From contig CAVTAP010000012.1 in assembly GCA_963732695.1 (NCBI GenBank), forward strand, positions 1 through 64,000: a DNA stretch of 64,000 nucleotides, given 5' to 3'. The stretch comes from CADEDH01 sp963732695 (GTDB lineage: Bacteria > Actinomycetota > Acidimicrobiia > Acidimicrobiales > SZUA-35). Positions 25,001 to 35,934 of this stretch are shown here, piece by piece; the stretch's first letter is position 1, and each line of letters starts with the position of its first letter. The notes below the pieces were generated by a model. It was not told the DNA's origin, made no database searches, and was given only the letters and a program-made list of their open reading frames with translations. Made by a program: the position numbers and the translations under genes.

Positions 25001-26670
25001 CCTGGCTCGACGAGCTGCCCGAACGGGTTCCCCTGCCGGCGGCGCCGACGGTGGCCGGGCAGGAGGAGGCCACCCGATGGCCGGTGGCCATCGGGCTGGT
25101 GGACGACCCGGCGGCCCAGGCCCAGTATCCGGCCGTGGTGGATCTGGCCTCGGGAGGTGGGCTGTTGGTGCTCGGCACCGGCGGTTCGGGTCGCACCACC
25201 GCCCTCCGCACGCTCGCCGTCGCCGCCACCCTCGGCCCCTCGCCCGAGCTGGTGTCCCAGGGCGTCACCGGAGACGGTCCCGCACACCAGATCGAGTTGG
25301 CGGAGGGGTCGGCGGTCACGATCATTGCGCTCGACTTCGCCTCACGGGAGCTGCTGGCGCTCGGGGCCCTGCCCCAGTGCGCCCTGGCCGCCGCCGGGGA
25401 CGATCTGGAGGCCGTCACCCGGGCCATCGCCCTGCTCGACCGACTGCTGGGCCAGCGCCGGGCCGCCCTGGCCACCGCCGCCAGAGACGGCTCGGCCGCT
25501 CCGACCTTCAGCCGGGTGCTGCTGGTGATCGACGACTACGGCAACCTGGCGCAGACCTTCGAGGGGGCGGGGGCGTCGTCGCAGCTCGTCGGCTGGCTGG
25601 AGACGTTGAACCGGGTGATCGTCGACGGCCGCCAGGTCGGCATCCACACCGCCCTCAGCGCCTCCCGCCGGGCCGTGGTCAAGCCCGGCGTGCTGGCGGC
25701 GGTGGCCAACCGGCTGGTGCTACGCCAGAGCGACCCCGCCGGCTACGCCGACGCCGGGCTACCGCCGTCGGTCACCACCGACCTCGACCTGTCCCCCGGC
25801 CGGGGCTTCCTGAACGGGCCGAATCTGGCCCAGGTGGCGTCCCTGACCTGTGGGCGGGAGTCGGGGCGGGCCAGCGAGGCGGCCGCCCTCCGGCAGCTGG
25901 CCCGCGAGGTCACCGCCCCGGCCGGATGCCCCCTGCCCGAGCTGGCCGTGCCCGCCCTGGCGATCGACGCCGTGCTCGAGGCCGATCGGGCGGGCGGTGC
26001 CTCCCCGCCCTGGATGGTCGTGATCGGCCCGACCGACCTCGGCCATCAGCCGGTGCGGCTCGACCTCACCCACGACAACCTCACCGTCCTGGGCGACCCC
26101 CGGTCCGGTCGATCCACGGCGTTGATCAGCGTGGGGCTGCAGCTGGCCGGCGCCGGGATCGAGGTCTGGGCCGTCGGACCGTCGGGCTCCCCGCTCGGCA
26201 CCCTGTCCGTCGCCCACCGGTGCCTCCTCGGCCGGGCCCCGGCCGTGGCCGCCGGCCTGGCCGAGCTGGTGGCGGCCGACGACGGCACACGCCGCTTCCT
26301 GTTGATCGACGACGTCGACCTGCTGGACGAGCCGGTGCTCGACGCGGCCCTGGGAGCGCTCCTGGCCCGGGGTCTACGGTGGGCGGCCTCCACCACCTCG
26401 CTGCGGGGCTATAGCACCTGCCCGCTGGTGCAGGAGATGAAGAAGGCCCGCACCGTGCTCTATCTCCAGCCTCCCGGCTCCCGGGAGGTGCAGGAGCTCA
26501 CCGGCGTCAACCCCCGCCTCCGGCCGGGCCTGCCCTCCACGCCCGGTCGGGGCGTGCTCGTGGCCAACCGCCTACCCCGCGTCGTCCAGGTGGCCCGAGC
26601 CCGAGGGCGACAGGTCGTGGACCCGGGGCCGGTGTCGCCCTCCCCGGCCCCCGATCCACCACCGGCGTGA
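22048..26670 (+). CDS. FHA-FtsK/SpoIIIE ATPase, EssC/EccC-like
   Basis: A 1540-residue membrane ATPase of the type VII secretion motor kind. In order: an N-terminal ubiquitin-like section; an FHA domain at about residues 137-228 (PGRHTLGRDPSC); two membrane helices near 283-325; then three P-loop domains. The first has GGTSGAGKSELL (about 706) with Walker B LVIVVDEFA (about 809). The second has GTGGSGRTTALR (about 1041) with LLVIDDYG, and the third GDPRSGRSTAL (about 1346) with LLIDDVDLLD. The FHA-TM-three-ATPase order matches firmicute EssC more than mycobacterial EccC. A 24-bp duplication at 22205-22252 encodes ATLSLSDS/ATLSLGDG. The start is GTG 22048. No EccB, EccD, EccE or mycosin gene is nearby. 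Confidence 0.88.
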   Translation: MELLCRVTDATGGGAAPPVDLAVEVEGRSHTVADLALALRRALPLAELSPGDGATLSLSDSATLSLGDGEPLDGSLLLAEVGLVSGVELLLGPSAPRAAPGGVTHRAPGGAARRDTRPASGLDLVVACGPDVGTRVSLVPGRHTLGRDPSCWLTLSDPRLARVEAELLVVADPVPGGADLAIVIGVGSEAAGEPLLVDGVVVDGPTAVVPGQLVRIGATTLRIEPAPVPAGGRRPPPGARSAPVPLGDVAFHRTPYFPDPVVARVVDPMGDIPERPEPVRFAWLAALAPLAMGVTMALLYSPRFLIITAFTPVLALAGWLDQRRRTSQRFGRGAARYQSRLAARRVEIAEARAAERRQRFASAPDLAELALRAERRSPDLWVRHRAAPDVLDLRLGLGFLPSAVQVRPETRGDETLRRELAEELAAGATLAQVPVTVSLVDAAVVALVGAPGDTTALATSLVLQAACLHSPEDVVLVAATGAERRMEPWLKWLPHTRAASSPLAGGHLAHTGAALHQLLRELLVVAEDRAANTDRTLDRRWPRLLAVIDQALQPDPALFARLAALAPAAGLSIVWLTSGTDRVPRQAVATVACRPAVTAEPSTLSYTDPDREDQPLTIERASARFAHRLAGVLAPVRDASSATASGALPRLVTLNQTLGVEQVTPAWVAGRWVASAGNALRAPVGLGPAGQLVLDLVAQGPHGLIGGTSGAGKSELLMSLVAGLVAWNPPTRLNLLFVDYKGGAGSDQFRHLPHTVGYVTNLDALLARRALVSLRAELTRRMTLLQGRAKDLAEMLERHPDEAPPSLVIVVDEFATLVKEVPEFVAGVVDIAQRGRSLGIHLLLATQRPSGAVNENILANTNLRIALRMLDGAESASVIGTTDAALIPTPLRGRAFARLGPGQLVPFQTAWTGAPRQIAAGPPPVIVRPFAAGSPLPVVAPEPTPAPDGPPPSAAAGPAGTQLDELLAAVSAAAGQLGLSRGRSPWLDELPERVPLPAAPTVAGQEEATRWPVAIGLVDDPAAQAQYPAVVDLASGGGLLVLGTGGSGRTTALRTLAVAATLGPSPELVSQGVTGDGPAHQIELAEGSAVTIIALDFASRELLALGALPQCALAAAGDDLEAVTRAIALLDRLLGQRRAALATAARDGSAAPTFSRVLLVIDDYGNLAQTFEGAGASSQLVGWLETLNRVIVDGRQVGIHTALSASRRAVVKPGVLAAVANRLVLRQSDPAGYADAGLPPSVTTDLDLSPGRGFLNGPNLAQVASLTCGRESGRASEAAALRQLAREVTAPAGCPLPELAVPALAIDAVLEADRAGGASPPWMVVIGPTDLGHQPVRLDLTHDNLTVLGDPRSGRSTALISVGLQLAGAGIEVWAVGPSGSPLGTLSVAHRCLLGRAPAVAAGLAELVAADDGTRRFLLIDDVDLLDEPVLDAALGALLARGLRWAASTTSLRGYSTCPLVQEMKKARTVLYLQPPGSREVQELTGVNPRLRPGLPSTPGRGVLVANRLPRVVQVARARGRQVVDPGPVSPSPAPDPPPA

Positions 26671-26720
26671 ACGTCGCGGTCACCGATGTCGAGGCACTCC
26701 GCCGCACCGGCTGAGCTCCG

Positions 26721-27380
26721 CTACTGGATCCCGTGGTCGAGGGCGTAGCGCACGAGCTCCTGACGCCGGTTCAGGTGCAGCTTGCCCAGGATGTTGCGGA
26801 CGTGGTTCTCCACCGTCTTGGGCGAGATGAACAGGGCCTCGCCGATCTCCCGGTAGGAGTGGCCCCGGGCCACGTGCTGGAGCACCTCCCGTTCCCGGTC
26901 CGACAGGGGCTCGGCGCCCCCGGCGGCCCGGGCCACCCGGCGGAACTCGCCCAGCACCAGGCTGGCCAGGGTGGGGGAGAAGACCGGCTCGCCCTGGGCC
27001 GCCCGCCACAGGGCGGACCGCAGCTCGTCGGGCGGGGTCGACTTGATCAGGTAGCCGCTGGCCCCGGCGGCCACGGCGTCGAGCAGGTCACGCTCGGCCT
27101 CGGAGACCGTGAGCATCACGATCGTGGTGGCCTCCCCACACTCCCGGGCCACCCTGATCCCGCCCCCGTTTGGCATGTGGAGGTCGCACACCACGAGGTC
27201 GGGCGTGGTCTCCCGGATCACCCGCACCGCGGTGTCGGCGTCGCCCGCCTCTCCCACCACCTGGAAGTTCTCGCCCAGATCGGCCCGGACGCCGGAGCGC
27301 CAGATCGGATGGTCGTCGGCCAGCACCACCCGCACGTGGCTGAGCCACCGCTTCCCGTCACCGCCGGCGGTCATCGCCAT
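26721..27380 (-). CDS. NarL/LuxR-family response regulator
   Basis: A 219-residue response regulator. The receiver domain (residues 15-130) has VVLADDHPIWRSGVRADL, the phospho-acceptor Asp in DLVVCDLHMPNG, and the Lys in GYLIKSTPPDEL. The C-terminal LuxR-type HTH is LSDREREVLQHVARGHSYRE, then ISPKTVENHVRNIL. It is cognate to the histidine kinase 55 nt upstream on the same strand. Two ATGs (27380 and 27374) are possible; the second has GAGGG at a good distance. Target genes are unknown. Confidence 0.93.
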   Translation of the reverse strand: MAMTAGGDGKRWLSHVRVVLADDHPIWRSGVRADLGENFQVVGEAGDADTAVRVIRETTPDLVVCDLHMPNGGGIRVARECGEATTIVMLTVSEAERDLLDAVAAGASGYLIKSTPPDELRSALWRAAQGEPVFSPTLASLVLGEFRRVARAAGGAEPLSDREREVLQHVARGHSYREIGEALFISPKTVENHVRNILGKLHLNRRQELVRYALDHGIQ

Positions 27381-27435
27381 CCCTCGTGCACGGGCCCCAT
27401 CATCGCACGCCTACGGGTACAGCCGGATCGCACGA

Positions 27436-28656
27436 CTACAGGTACAGCCGGATCTCGGCCCCCCGGCCGGGCCGGCTGTCGATCTCCACCCGGCCACCCA
27501 CCTCGGCCATCCGGCCCCGGATCGACCGGGTCAGGCCCTGACCCTCGGTCACGGTGGCCGGATCGAAGCCGGTGCCGTCGTCCTTGACCGATACGAACAG
27601 CCCGCCGGAGTCGGTGGGCTCGGCGTACACGGTGGCCCTGGACGCCGAGCCGTGCTTCACCGCGTTGGTGAGGGCCTCGCCCACGGCGGCGGCCACCCGG
27701 GGTGCCACCCCGTCGGGGGCGGACCGGGGCAGATCGAGGGCCAGCACCACCTGCACCACCAGCCCGTAGCGTTCCTCGGCCCGGCGGGCCGCGGCCCGGA
27801 GCCCGGTGGCCAGATCCTGGGCGTCAGCCGGGGACTCACCAGGGCCGGTTCCGGCGCCGGGCCCGAACCCGGGGTCGGCGGCCGATGGCGGGCTGCCGAA
27901 CAGGTAGTCCCGCAGCTCCCGCTCCTGGGACCGGGCCAGGGTCACCAGCTCGGTGTCGGCCGAGCGGCGCTGGATAACGGCCAACGTCTGGAGCACGCCG
28001 TCGTGCAGGGTGCGGGCCACCTCCTCCCGGGCCCGATAGGCCGAGATCGACCGGTCGGCTTCGGCCAGCCGGTGCAGCAGGTAGCCCATCACCCATCCGC
28101 TGAGCGACAGCAGGATGACGGTGGACACCCCGGTGAACACGGCCCGGCCGAGGCTGGCGTAGGGGAGGAGGCCGACGAGCCGGGCCAGGCCCATGCCGGC
28201 CCCGGTCACAACCGCCGCCCGGCGCCCACCGGCCACCGCCACCGCCCCCACGGCCCCCACCACCCACACCGACGGCAGGGTGTTGGGGTGGTCGATCGAT
28301 CCGTGGACCCAGTTGTCGGCCAGCAACAGGGCCGTACCCAACCCGATCTCGGCCAGCACCACCGCCGGCTGCACCAGCAGCTCGGGGCGGCGCCGATAGG
28401 CCAGGCTGAGCCCGGCGGTGAAGGCCACGGCCGCCGTCACCAGGGCGTACCCGGCCAGCGAATGGGCCACGGCGTCGGCCTCGCCCCGCCGGGTGAGCTG
28501 CACCCCGGTGTACACGACCACGGCCCAGGCCACGGTCAGCCACCGGTAGGCCAGCAGCCCCTTGAGGAGGCTCCGCCGGGTGGGCGGCGACACCCGGGCC
28601 GCCGTGAGCTTCAGCCGGCCCGGTCGGGGCCGCCCCTGATCCAGCGGCCCCGCCAT
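27436..28656 (-). CDS. NarL-type sensor histidine kinase
   Basis: A 406-residue membrane kinase. About six membrane helices span residues 30-190 with no large extracellular loop, so it probably senses within the membrane. The HisKA_3 dimerisation helix has the phospho-His in EEVARTLHDGVLQTLAVI (about residue 220). The ATP-binding domain shows EALTNAVKHGSASRATV and VKDDGTGFDP, and a G-rich end (SRPGRGAEIRLYL). It starts 8 nt after the polyprenyl synthase stop, suggesting co-transcription. ATG 28656 is chosen by position. Confidence 0.88.
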   Translation of the reverse strand: MAGPLDQGRPRPGRLKLTAARVSPPTRRSLLKGLLAYRWLTVAWAVVVYTGVQLTRRGEADAVAHSLAGYALVTAAVAFTAGLSLAYRRRPELLVQPAVVLAEIGLGTALLLADNWVHGSIDHPNTLPSVWVVGAVGAVAVAGGRRAAVVTGAGMGLARLVGLLPYASLGRAVFTGVSTVILLSLSGWVMGYLLHRLAEADRSISAYRAREEVARTLHDGVLQTLAVIQRRSADTELVTLARSQERELRDYLFGSPPSAADPGFGPGAGTGPGESPADAQDLATGLRAAARRAEERYGLVVQVVLALDLPRSAPDGVAPRVAAAVGEALTNAVKHGSASRATVYAEPTDSGGLFVSVKDDGTGFDPATVTEGQGLTRSIRGRMAEVGGRVEIDSRPGRGAEIRLYL

Positions 28657-28664
28657 CGGCGACG

Positions 28665-29660
28665 TCAGGCAGTGGCGGCGGCGGCCACCGAGTCGAGCAG
28701 GTGCTGGGCGGTGTCGGCCAGGGCCCGGCCGGCCCGGTTGTCGGACACCGACAGGATCTCGGCCCGGGCCCGGTCGACGAAGCCGGCCGCGACCTCGAGG
28801 GCCCGGGGCACGGCCGGGCTCTGGCGTACCAGGTCTATGGCGGCCAGCCGGTCGGCCTCGGTGAGCCCGTCGAGCAGGAGCTCCCGCAGCTTCACCCCCA
28901 GCGGGGTGGACAGGGTGTAGATCACCGGCAGCGAGTAGACGCCCTCCAGCATGTCCTTGCCCGCCGGTTTGCCCAGCTGCTCGTCGGTTGCGATCACGTC
29001 GAGGATGTCGTCCACGATCTGGAACGCCATCCCGTACAGCTTGCCGAACTCGGTGAGCCGGTCGATCGTGTCGCGGTCTCGTCCGGCCACGATGCCCCCG
29101 ATCCGGGTGGCGGCCGAGAACAGGCTGGCCGTCTTGCCGGCGATCGAGGGGTAGTACTGGTCTTCGGTGCGGTTCACGTCGTACAGGGTCTGCAGCTCGG
29201 CCACCTGGCCCCGGCACAGGTCACCGATGGTGCGGGCCAACAGCCCGGCCACCTCGTTGCCCAGGCTGGCTGCGATCTCCGATGCCTTGGCCAGCAGGAA
29301 GTCGCCGGCCAGGATGGCCCGCAGATTCCCCCAGCGGGCGTTGACGCTGACCACCTGGCGCCGCATCTGGGCCTCGTCCATCACGTCGTCGTGGTAGAGC
29401 GAACCCACCTGCACCAGCTCGACGGCCACCCCGCCCCGCACGACATCGTCGTGTACCGGCTCGCCGTCGGGGAGGCCGGTGGCGGCCGCCGCCACCGTGA
29501 ACAGGGGGCGCTGGCGCTTGCCGCCCGCCTTGATGAGGTGGGCGGCGATCTCGGACAGGTATTCGTCACCCTCGATGCTGACGGTTTCCAGCAGGCAGGC
29601 TTCGATCCGTTCCGAGTCGGAGGCCGCCGTGGGCAGCGCGGAAAGGGGTGTCGTGACCAC
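28665..29660 (-). CDS. polyprenyl diphosphate synthase
   Basis: A 331-residue all-trans prenyltransferase that extends farnesyl or geranylgeranyl diphosphate with IPP. It shows GGKRQRPLFTVAAAA, the first Asp-rich motif LYHDDVMDEAQMRR, and the second FQIVDDILDVIATDEQLGK. This length and motif set fit a long-chain synthase making the menaquinone side chain, but chain length cannot be read with confidence. The start is GTG 29660, because the longer open frame upstream has no family similarity. It heads a run with the two-component system genes. Confidence 0.9.
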   Translation of the reverse strand: MVTTPLSALPTAASDSERIEACLLETVSIEGDEYLSEIAAHLIKAGGKRQRPLFTVAAAATGLPDGEPVHDDVVRGGVAVELVQVGSLYHDDVMDEAQMRRQVVSVNARWGNLRAILAGDFLLAKASEIAASLGNEVAGLLARTIGDLCRGQVAELQTLYDVNRTEDQYYPSIAGKTASLFSAATRIGGIVAGRDRDTIDRLTEFGKLYGMAFQIVDDILDVIATDEQLGKPAGKDMLEGVYSLPVIYTLSTPLGVKLRELLLDGLTEADRLAAIDLVRQSPAVPRALEVAAGFVDRARAEILSVSDNRAGRALADTAQHLLDSVAAAATA

Positions 29661-30066
29661 GGCTACAAGGTACGCCACCAGGCAGGCAATGGGGCCAACC
29701 CCGGGTCGCGACGGCCCGATGACGCCCCTCGGGGACGCCGCCCGACGTGTGAACGGGCCATGAAACGGCGCCGCCGCGATGGCGTGCCCGGACCCGGTCC
29801 GGTCTAGGTTGTAGGCCAAGTGGCTTCCGAGTCGGCCGGTATGCGGGCCGGTCGGGCGAGGGGGCCCCGGTAGGAGGTGCACCAGCACGCAGATGGTTCG
29901 ACAATCCCGCCAGAGTCGAACGACACAGGCGCTCAGCATTCGCGGCCAATCTGCCGACCATGTGACGGTTGGCCGCAACCCCTTTTGGCAACCCCCCGAA
30001 ATACAACCCAGGTCGCTCCGAGTAGGCTGATAGCAACTCTCCTACCCACCCTTACGGGAGGAATCA
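29661..30066. other. divergent intergenic region before clpC
   Basis: About 400 nt between divergent genes must hold promoters for both. I see GGGAGGA just before the clpC ATG (30059-30065) but could not pick a -35/-10 pair with correct spacing. No HspR-type (HAIR) inverted repeat and no CIRCE were seen. Confidence 0.5.
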
Positions 30067-32601
<2,535 letters not shown>

Positions 32602-32623
32602 TCTGACCTCGGTCCGAAGCGCG

Positions 32624-32660
32624 GGCCCGTCCCCTCCGGGGGGCGGGCCTCCGCCGTTTT
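32624..32660 (+). terminator. Rho-independent terminator after clpC
   Basis: GGCCCG-T-CCCC pairs with GGGG-CGGGCC around a TCCGG loop (32624-32649), followed by CCGCCGTTTT (T-run 32657-32660), 22 nt after the clpC stop. Confidence 0.75.
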
Positions 32661-32770
32661 CTCTGGACCGCGGCCACTCCGCCACCACTGCCGTGCTCGA
32701 ACCGCCCGAGCATTTCGCTTGACGATGACCCCGTCGATCCATAGCGTTCGATGGAGGTCGGTGTTGCGAC

Positions 32771-34363
32771 ATGGGGCTCGGGGCAGCGTGGACGATGGCC
32801 CGCCAGGGGTCGGGGGTAGCCGAGGCCCGGCCGCCCCGGAACGTTCCTCGTCGGCCACGCGCCATTGTCGTTGCCTTCGTGGTCGTGGCGGTGCTGCTGG
32901 CCGACCTGCTGGGCGGGGTGGGAGCGACGCCGGCGGGCGCCCAGGAGGTGAAGCCGCCGGTGACCGTGGACGGCCCCGGGCCGTGCCGCCGGATCGGGGG
33001 CGACTGGCTGCCGCCCGGCTACTGCGAGCTCACGGGCCCGCTGCGGGTGGGGCCCGACGACTCGCTGGTGCTGGCCGTGGGGGCCTTCCTGCTCGGCCCG
33101 GTGGAGATCGACGGCCGGCTCGAGGTGCAGGGGGCGGCCAGCCTCGTGTTCTTCTTCGGTGAGCTGGCCAACCGGGGCCAGATGGCGGTGACGGACGCCG
33201 GTGTGGTCTACGTGGCCGGGACGGCCGAGAGTCCTGGGACGGTGGATCTGTCGGACGGCGGCCGGATGGAGATCCTCAGCGACAGTGGAGCCCTCACCAC
33301 CACCGGCCGCTTCGACGTGGCCGTCGACGGCCGGCTCGACGTGTACGGGGCCTGGGAGAACCAGGGCCTGACCACCAACCTCGGGGTGATGGCGGTGTGG
33401 TGTGGCGGCTCCCTGGTAGGGCCGCCGCCGCTCGGGGTGGCGGCCCGGGTGCAGGATTGCCACCCGCCCGAGGTGTCCCTGGTCAGCCGCACCCCGGCCG
33501 ATGCCTCGGGCTGGAACCGGGGGACGGTCACGGTGGTCTGGGCCTGCACCGACGAGGGGTCGGGAGTGGTGACGGAACGGGTCACCGCCGTGCTCAGCGG
33601 CGACGGGGCCGAGCAGTCGGCGTTCGGGGTGTGCACCGACCTGGCCGGCAACACGGCGGCCGGCGTGGTGACCGGCATCAACATCGAGCGGCCGGCACCG
33701 AAGATCCGGCGGCGGCCGGCACCGCCCGTGGTCGTCCACCTGGACCCGGTCGCCCCCGCCCCGCCGCCGCCGCCCCCGCCGGCTCCGGTCGACCCGACCG
33801 CCACCGCCGCCACCACCGCCGTCACCGCTGCGACGACCGGTCCCGTCCCCACGGCGACGACCAGCCCCGCCACCACGACCAGCGTCTCCGGCTCGCCGGT
33901 CGTCACGCCGCCCACGGGGTCGTCGACCCCGGTGTCCTCGCCCCCGGTCTCGTCGACCTCCGCCCTCATCCCCTCGTCGTCGGAGCCGCCGGCGGCTCCC
34001 GGACCCGGGACGTCGTTGTCGGAGGCCACGACCACGACCGCCACCACCACCACGTTCTCGGGCTCCACCACGACCGACGCCCCCGCGTCCTCGGCCACCA
34101 TCGACGTGGCGGCCATCACGGGGGCGACAGCCGGCGTAGTGGCCACCACCACGAGGTGGGCCGTCACCTCGGCCGCCTCGCCCTCCGCATCCTCGCCATC
34201 CCCGCCGCCGGTGACCGATCAGGCGCCGGCGCCGACCACCGTCGGCCCCACCCCCACCCCCACCGGCGCCGTGTCGGGCCCGACAGCGGGGCCGGCCAAG
34301 ACGCTCCGGCACCGGCCGATCCGCCATCTCCGCCGCACCGGAGGGTCTGCTCCTCCGGGATAG
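32771..34363 (+). CDS. secreted Thr/Ser/Pro-rich protein
   Basis: A 530-residue exported protein. An N-terminal arginine-rich segment is followed by a hydrophobic stretch (IVVAFVVVAVLLADLLGG) and a cleavage-like ATPAGAQ. Residues 60-320 form a beta-rich region with Cys pairs and an Ig-like part (HPPEVSLVSRTPADASGWN, then CTDEGSGV). Residues 320-510 are Pro, Thr and Ser rich, a probable glycosylated stalk. It ends in a basic tail (RHRPIRHLRRTGG) with no LPxTG sortase site. ATG 32771 or ATG 32795 could be the start. It is 9 nt upstream of the lipoprotein-HAD gene. Confidence 0.75.
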   Translation: MGLGAAWTMARQGSGVAEARPPRNVPRRPRAIVVAFVVVAVLLADLLGGVGATPAGAQEVKPPVTVDGPGPCRRIGGDWLPPGYCELTGPLRVGPDDSLVLAVGAFLLGPVEIDGRLEVQGAASLVFFFGELANRGQMAVTDAGVVYVAGTAESPGTVDLSDGGRMEILSDSGALTTTGRFDVAVDGRLDVYGAWENQGLTTNLGVMAVWCGGSLVGPPPLGVAARVQDCHPPEVSLVSRTPADASGWNRGTVTVVWACTDEGSGVVTERVTAVLSGDGAEQSAFGVCTDLAGNTAAGVVTGINIERPAPKIRRRPAPPVVVHLDPVAPAPPPPPPPAPVDPTATAATTAVTAATTGPVPTATTSPATTTSVSGSPVVTPPTGSSTPVSSPPVSSTSALIPSSSEPPAAPGPGTSLSEATTTTATTTTFSGSTTTDAPASSATIDVAAITGATAGVVATTTRWAVTSAASPSASSPSPPPVTDQAPAPTTVGPTPTPTGAVSGPTAGPAKTLRHRPIRHLRRTGGSAPPG

Positions 34364-34372
34364 GGTTGCCAG

Positions 34373-35905
34373 GTGCTGCTGATCCGACGGATCACCAGGG
34401 GGAGGGCGGCGACCCTGGCCCTGGCTTTCTTCGCCCTGCTCGTGCTGACGGGCTGCCGGGCCAGTGTCGACGTGGTGGCCCGGGTTCAGGAGGACGGCTC
34501 GGGCACGGTGGAGGCCACCGCCACCCTCGACGCCGAGACGACGGCGGCGCTGCTCGATCTCAGCCCCGATTCCAGCGGCCTTCCGCTCGGCGATCTGTCG
34601 CAGGCCGGGTGGGTGGTGCAACCGCCGGCGCCCGACGGCGCCGGCAACACCGTGATCAAGGCCAGCAAGGAGTTCGGCACGCCGGAGCAGTTCGCCCAGG
34701 TGATGGCCGAGCTCAGCGGATCGGGCGGCGTCTACCGGGACTTCACGCTCACCCGGACCCGGCGCTTCGCCCGGGTCGACTACGAGCTGGCCGGCCAACT
34801 CGACACGAGCCAGGGGCTGGAGGCCTTCACCGACGCCGAGCTGGACGCCGCCCTCGGCCGCCAGGCGGGCGTCATCGCCGTCGAGGACTACGGGGTCGAC
34901 CCCCGCAACGTGGCGATCAGCTTCGACGTGGTGCTCCCCGGCACCCTGCAGTCGTCGACCCCGGGCGGCGTGGTGAAGGAGGGCGAAGACACCACGGAGG
35001 TCTCGTGGGAGGCCACGATGGCCGACGGCGACGCGGTCGACCTCAGCCTCGTCTCGGTGACCCGCCAGGTGGTGCCCCGGGCGCTCCGGGGCCTGGCCGT
35101 GCTCACCGGGGTGCTGGCCGTGCTCATCGTGTTCGCCCGGATCCTGCGCATCGTCCTGCCCGACCGGCGCCGCCGCCCGCCCCGCCGCCACACCAGCTCC
35201 ATCCGCCCCCTCGATCCCCGGGCCGCCACCCTCAACCAGGGACCCCCGGTGGAGCTCCCGACCCCCGGGGAAGACGGGCACCGATGGGTGGCCGTCGACG
35301 GCATGGGGGTGCTGTTCCGGGAGACGGATCCGGTGGAGAACCTGCTGATCCCCTTCGCCCGCCAGCTGGGCAGCCCCCGCACCGACGTGGAGATCCTGGC
35401 CCGGGCCAGGGCCCTGCGGTTGGGCCGGATGACCACGGCCGAGCTGTGGGCGTCGCTGGGTGTGCCCGGCGACCCCGAGGAGCTCGACGCCGCCTATCTC
35501 GCCCATCATCAGCTGTCTCCCGGGGTGATCCGCTACCTGCGGAGCCTGCGGGAGCAGGGGGTGAAGCTGGCCTGCATCACCGACGACGCCACCACCTGGA
35601 ACACCCGGCTCCGCGTCAGTCACAGCCTGGAGACCCTGATCGAGCTGTGGGTGGTCAGCGGGTCGGTGGGCGCCGTCAAGCCCGACCGGTCGCTCTACGA
35701 GGTGCTGCGCCGGTTCGCCCTGGAGCCGCCGGCCCAGATCCTGGTGATCGACGACGACCTCGAGATGCTCGACGCCGCCCGGGCCCTGGGCTACGCCACC
35801 GCCTGGTTCACCAGCACCGGTACCCGGGCCGAGGCCGGCGATCACCAGGTGATCCGCAGCTTCGAAGGGTCCGACGACGACCTCGTCGACTCCGACCGAC
35901 TCTGA
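34373..35905 (+). CDS. LppM-like lipoprotein fused to a HAD domain
   Basis: A 510-residue two-part protein. The signal peptide ends in a lipobox (LVLTGC), giving a lipidated N-terminus. An extracytoplasmic LppM-like domain with SVDVVARVQEDGSGTVEATA occupies residues 25-230. A membrane helix (LAVLTGVLAVLIVFARIL, about 241-258) leads to a cytoplasmic HAD-type domain at 300-500. HAD motif I reads WVAVDGMGVLF, so the nucleophile Asp309 is kept but the Asp at +2 is Met311. Motif II ITDDA, motif III VGAVKPD and motif IV VIDDDLEM are normal. Loss of the general acid makes ordinary phosphatase activity doubtful. The start is GTG 34373. Confidence 0.78.
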   Translation: MLLIRRITRGRAATLALAFFALLVLTGCRASVDVVARVQEDGSGTVEATATLDAETTAALLDLSPDSSGLPLGDLSQAGWVVQPPAPDGAGNTVIKASKEFGTPEQFAQVMAELSGSGGVYRDFTLTRTRRFARVDYELAGQLDTSQGLEAFTDAELDAALGRQAGVIAVEDYGVDPRNVAISFDVVLPGTLQSSTPGGVVKEGEDTTEVSWEATMADGDAVDLSLVSVTRQVVPRALRGLAVLTGVLAVLIVFARILRIVLPDRRRRPPRRHTSSIRPLDPRAATLNQGPPVELPTPGEDGHRWVAVDGMGVLFRETDPVENLLIPFARQLGSPRTDVEILARARALRLGRMTTAELWASLGVPGDPEELDAAYLAHHQLSPGVIRYLRSLREQGVKLACITDDATTWNTRLRVSHSLETLIELWVVSGSVGAVKPDRSLYEVLRRFALEPPAQILVIDDDLEMLDAARALGYATAWFTSTGTRAEAGDHQVIRSFEGSDDDLVDSDRL

Positions 35906-35934
35906 CTGTCACACCGCCTGGTTAGGGTCGGGGC

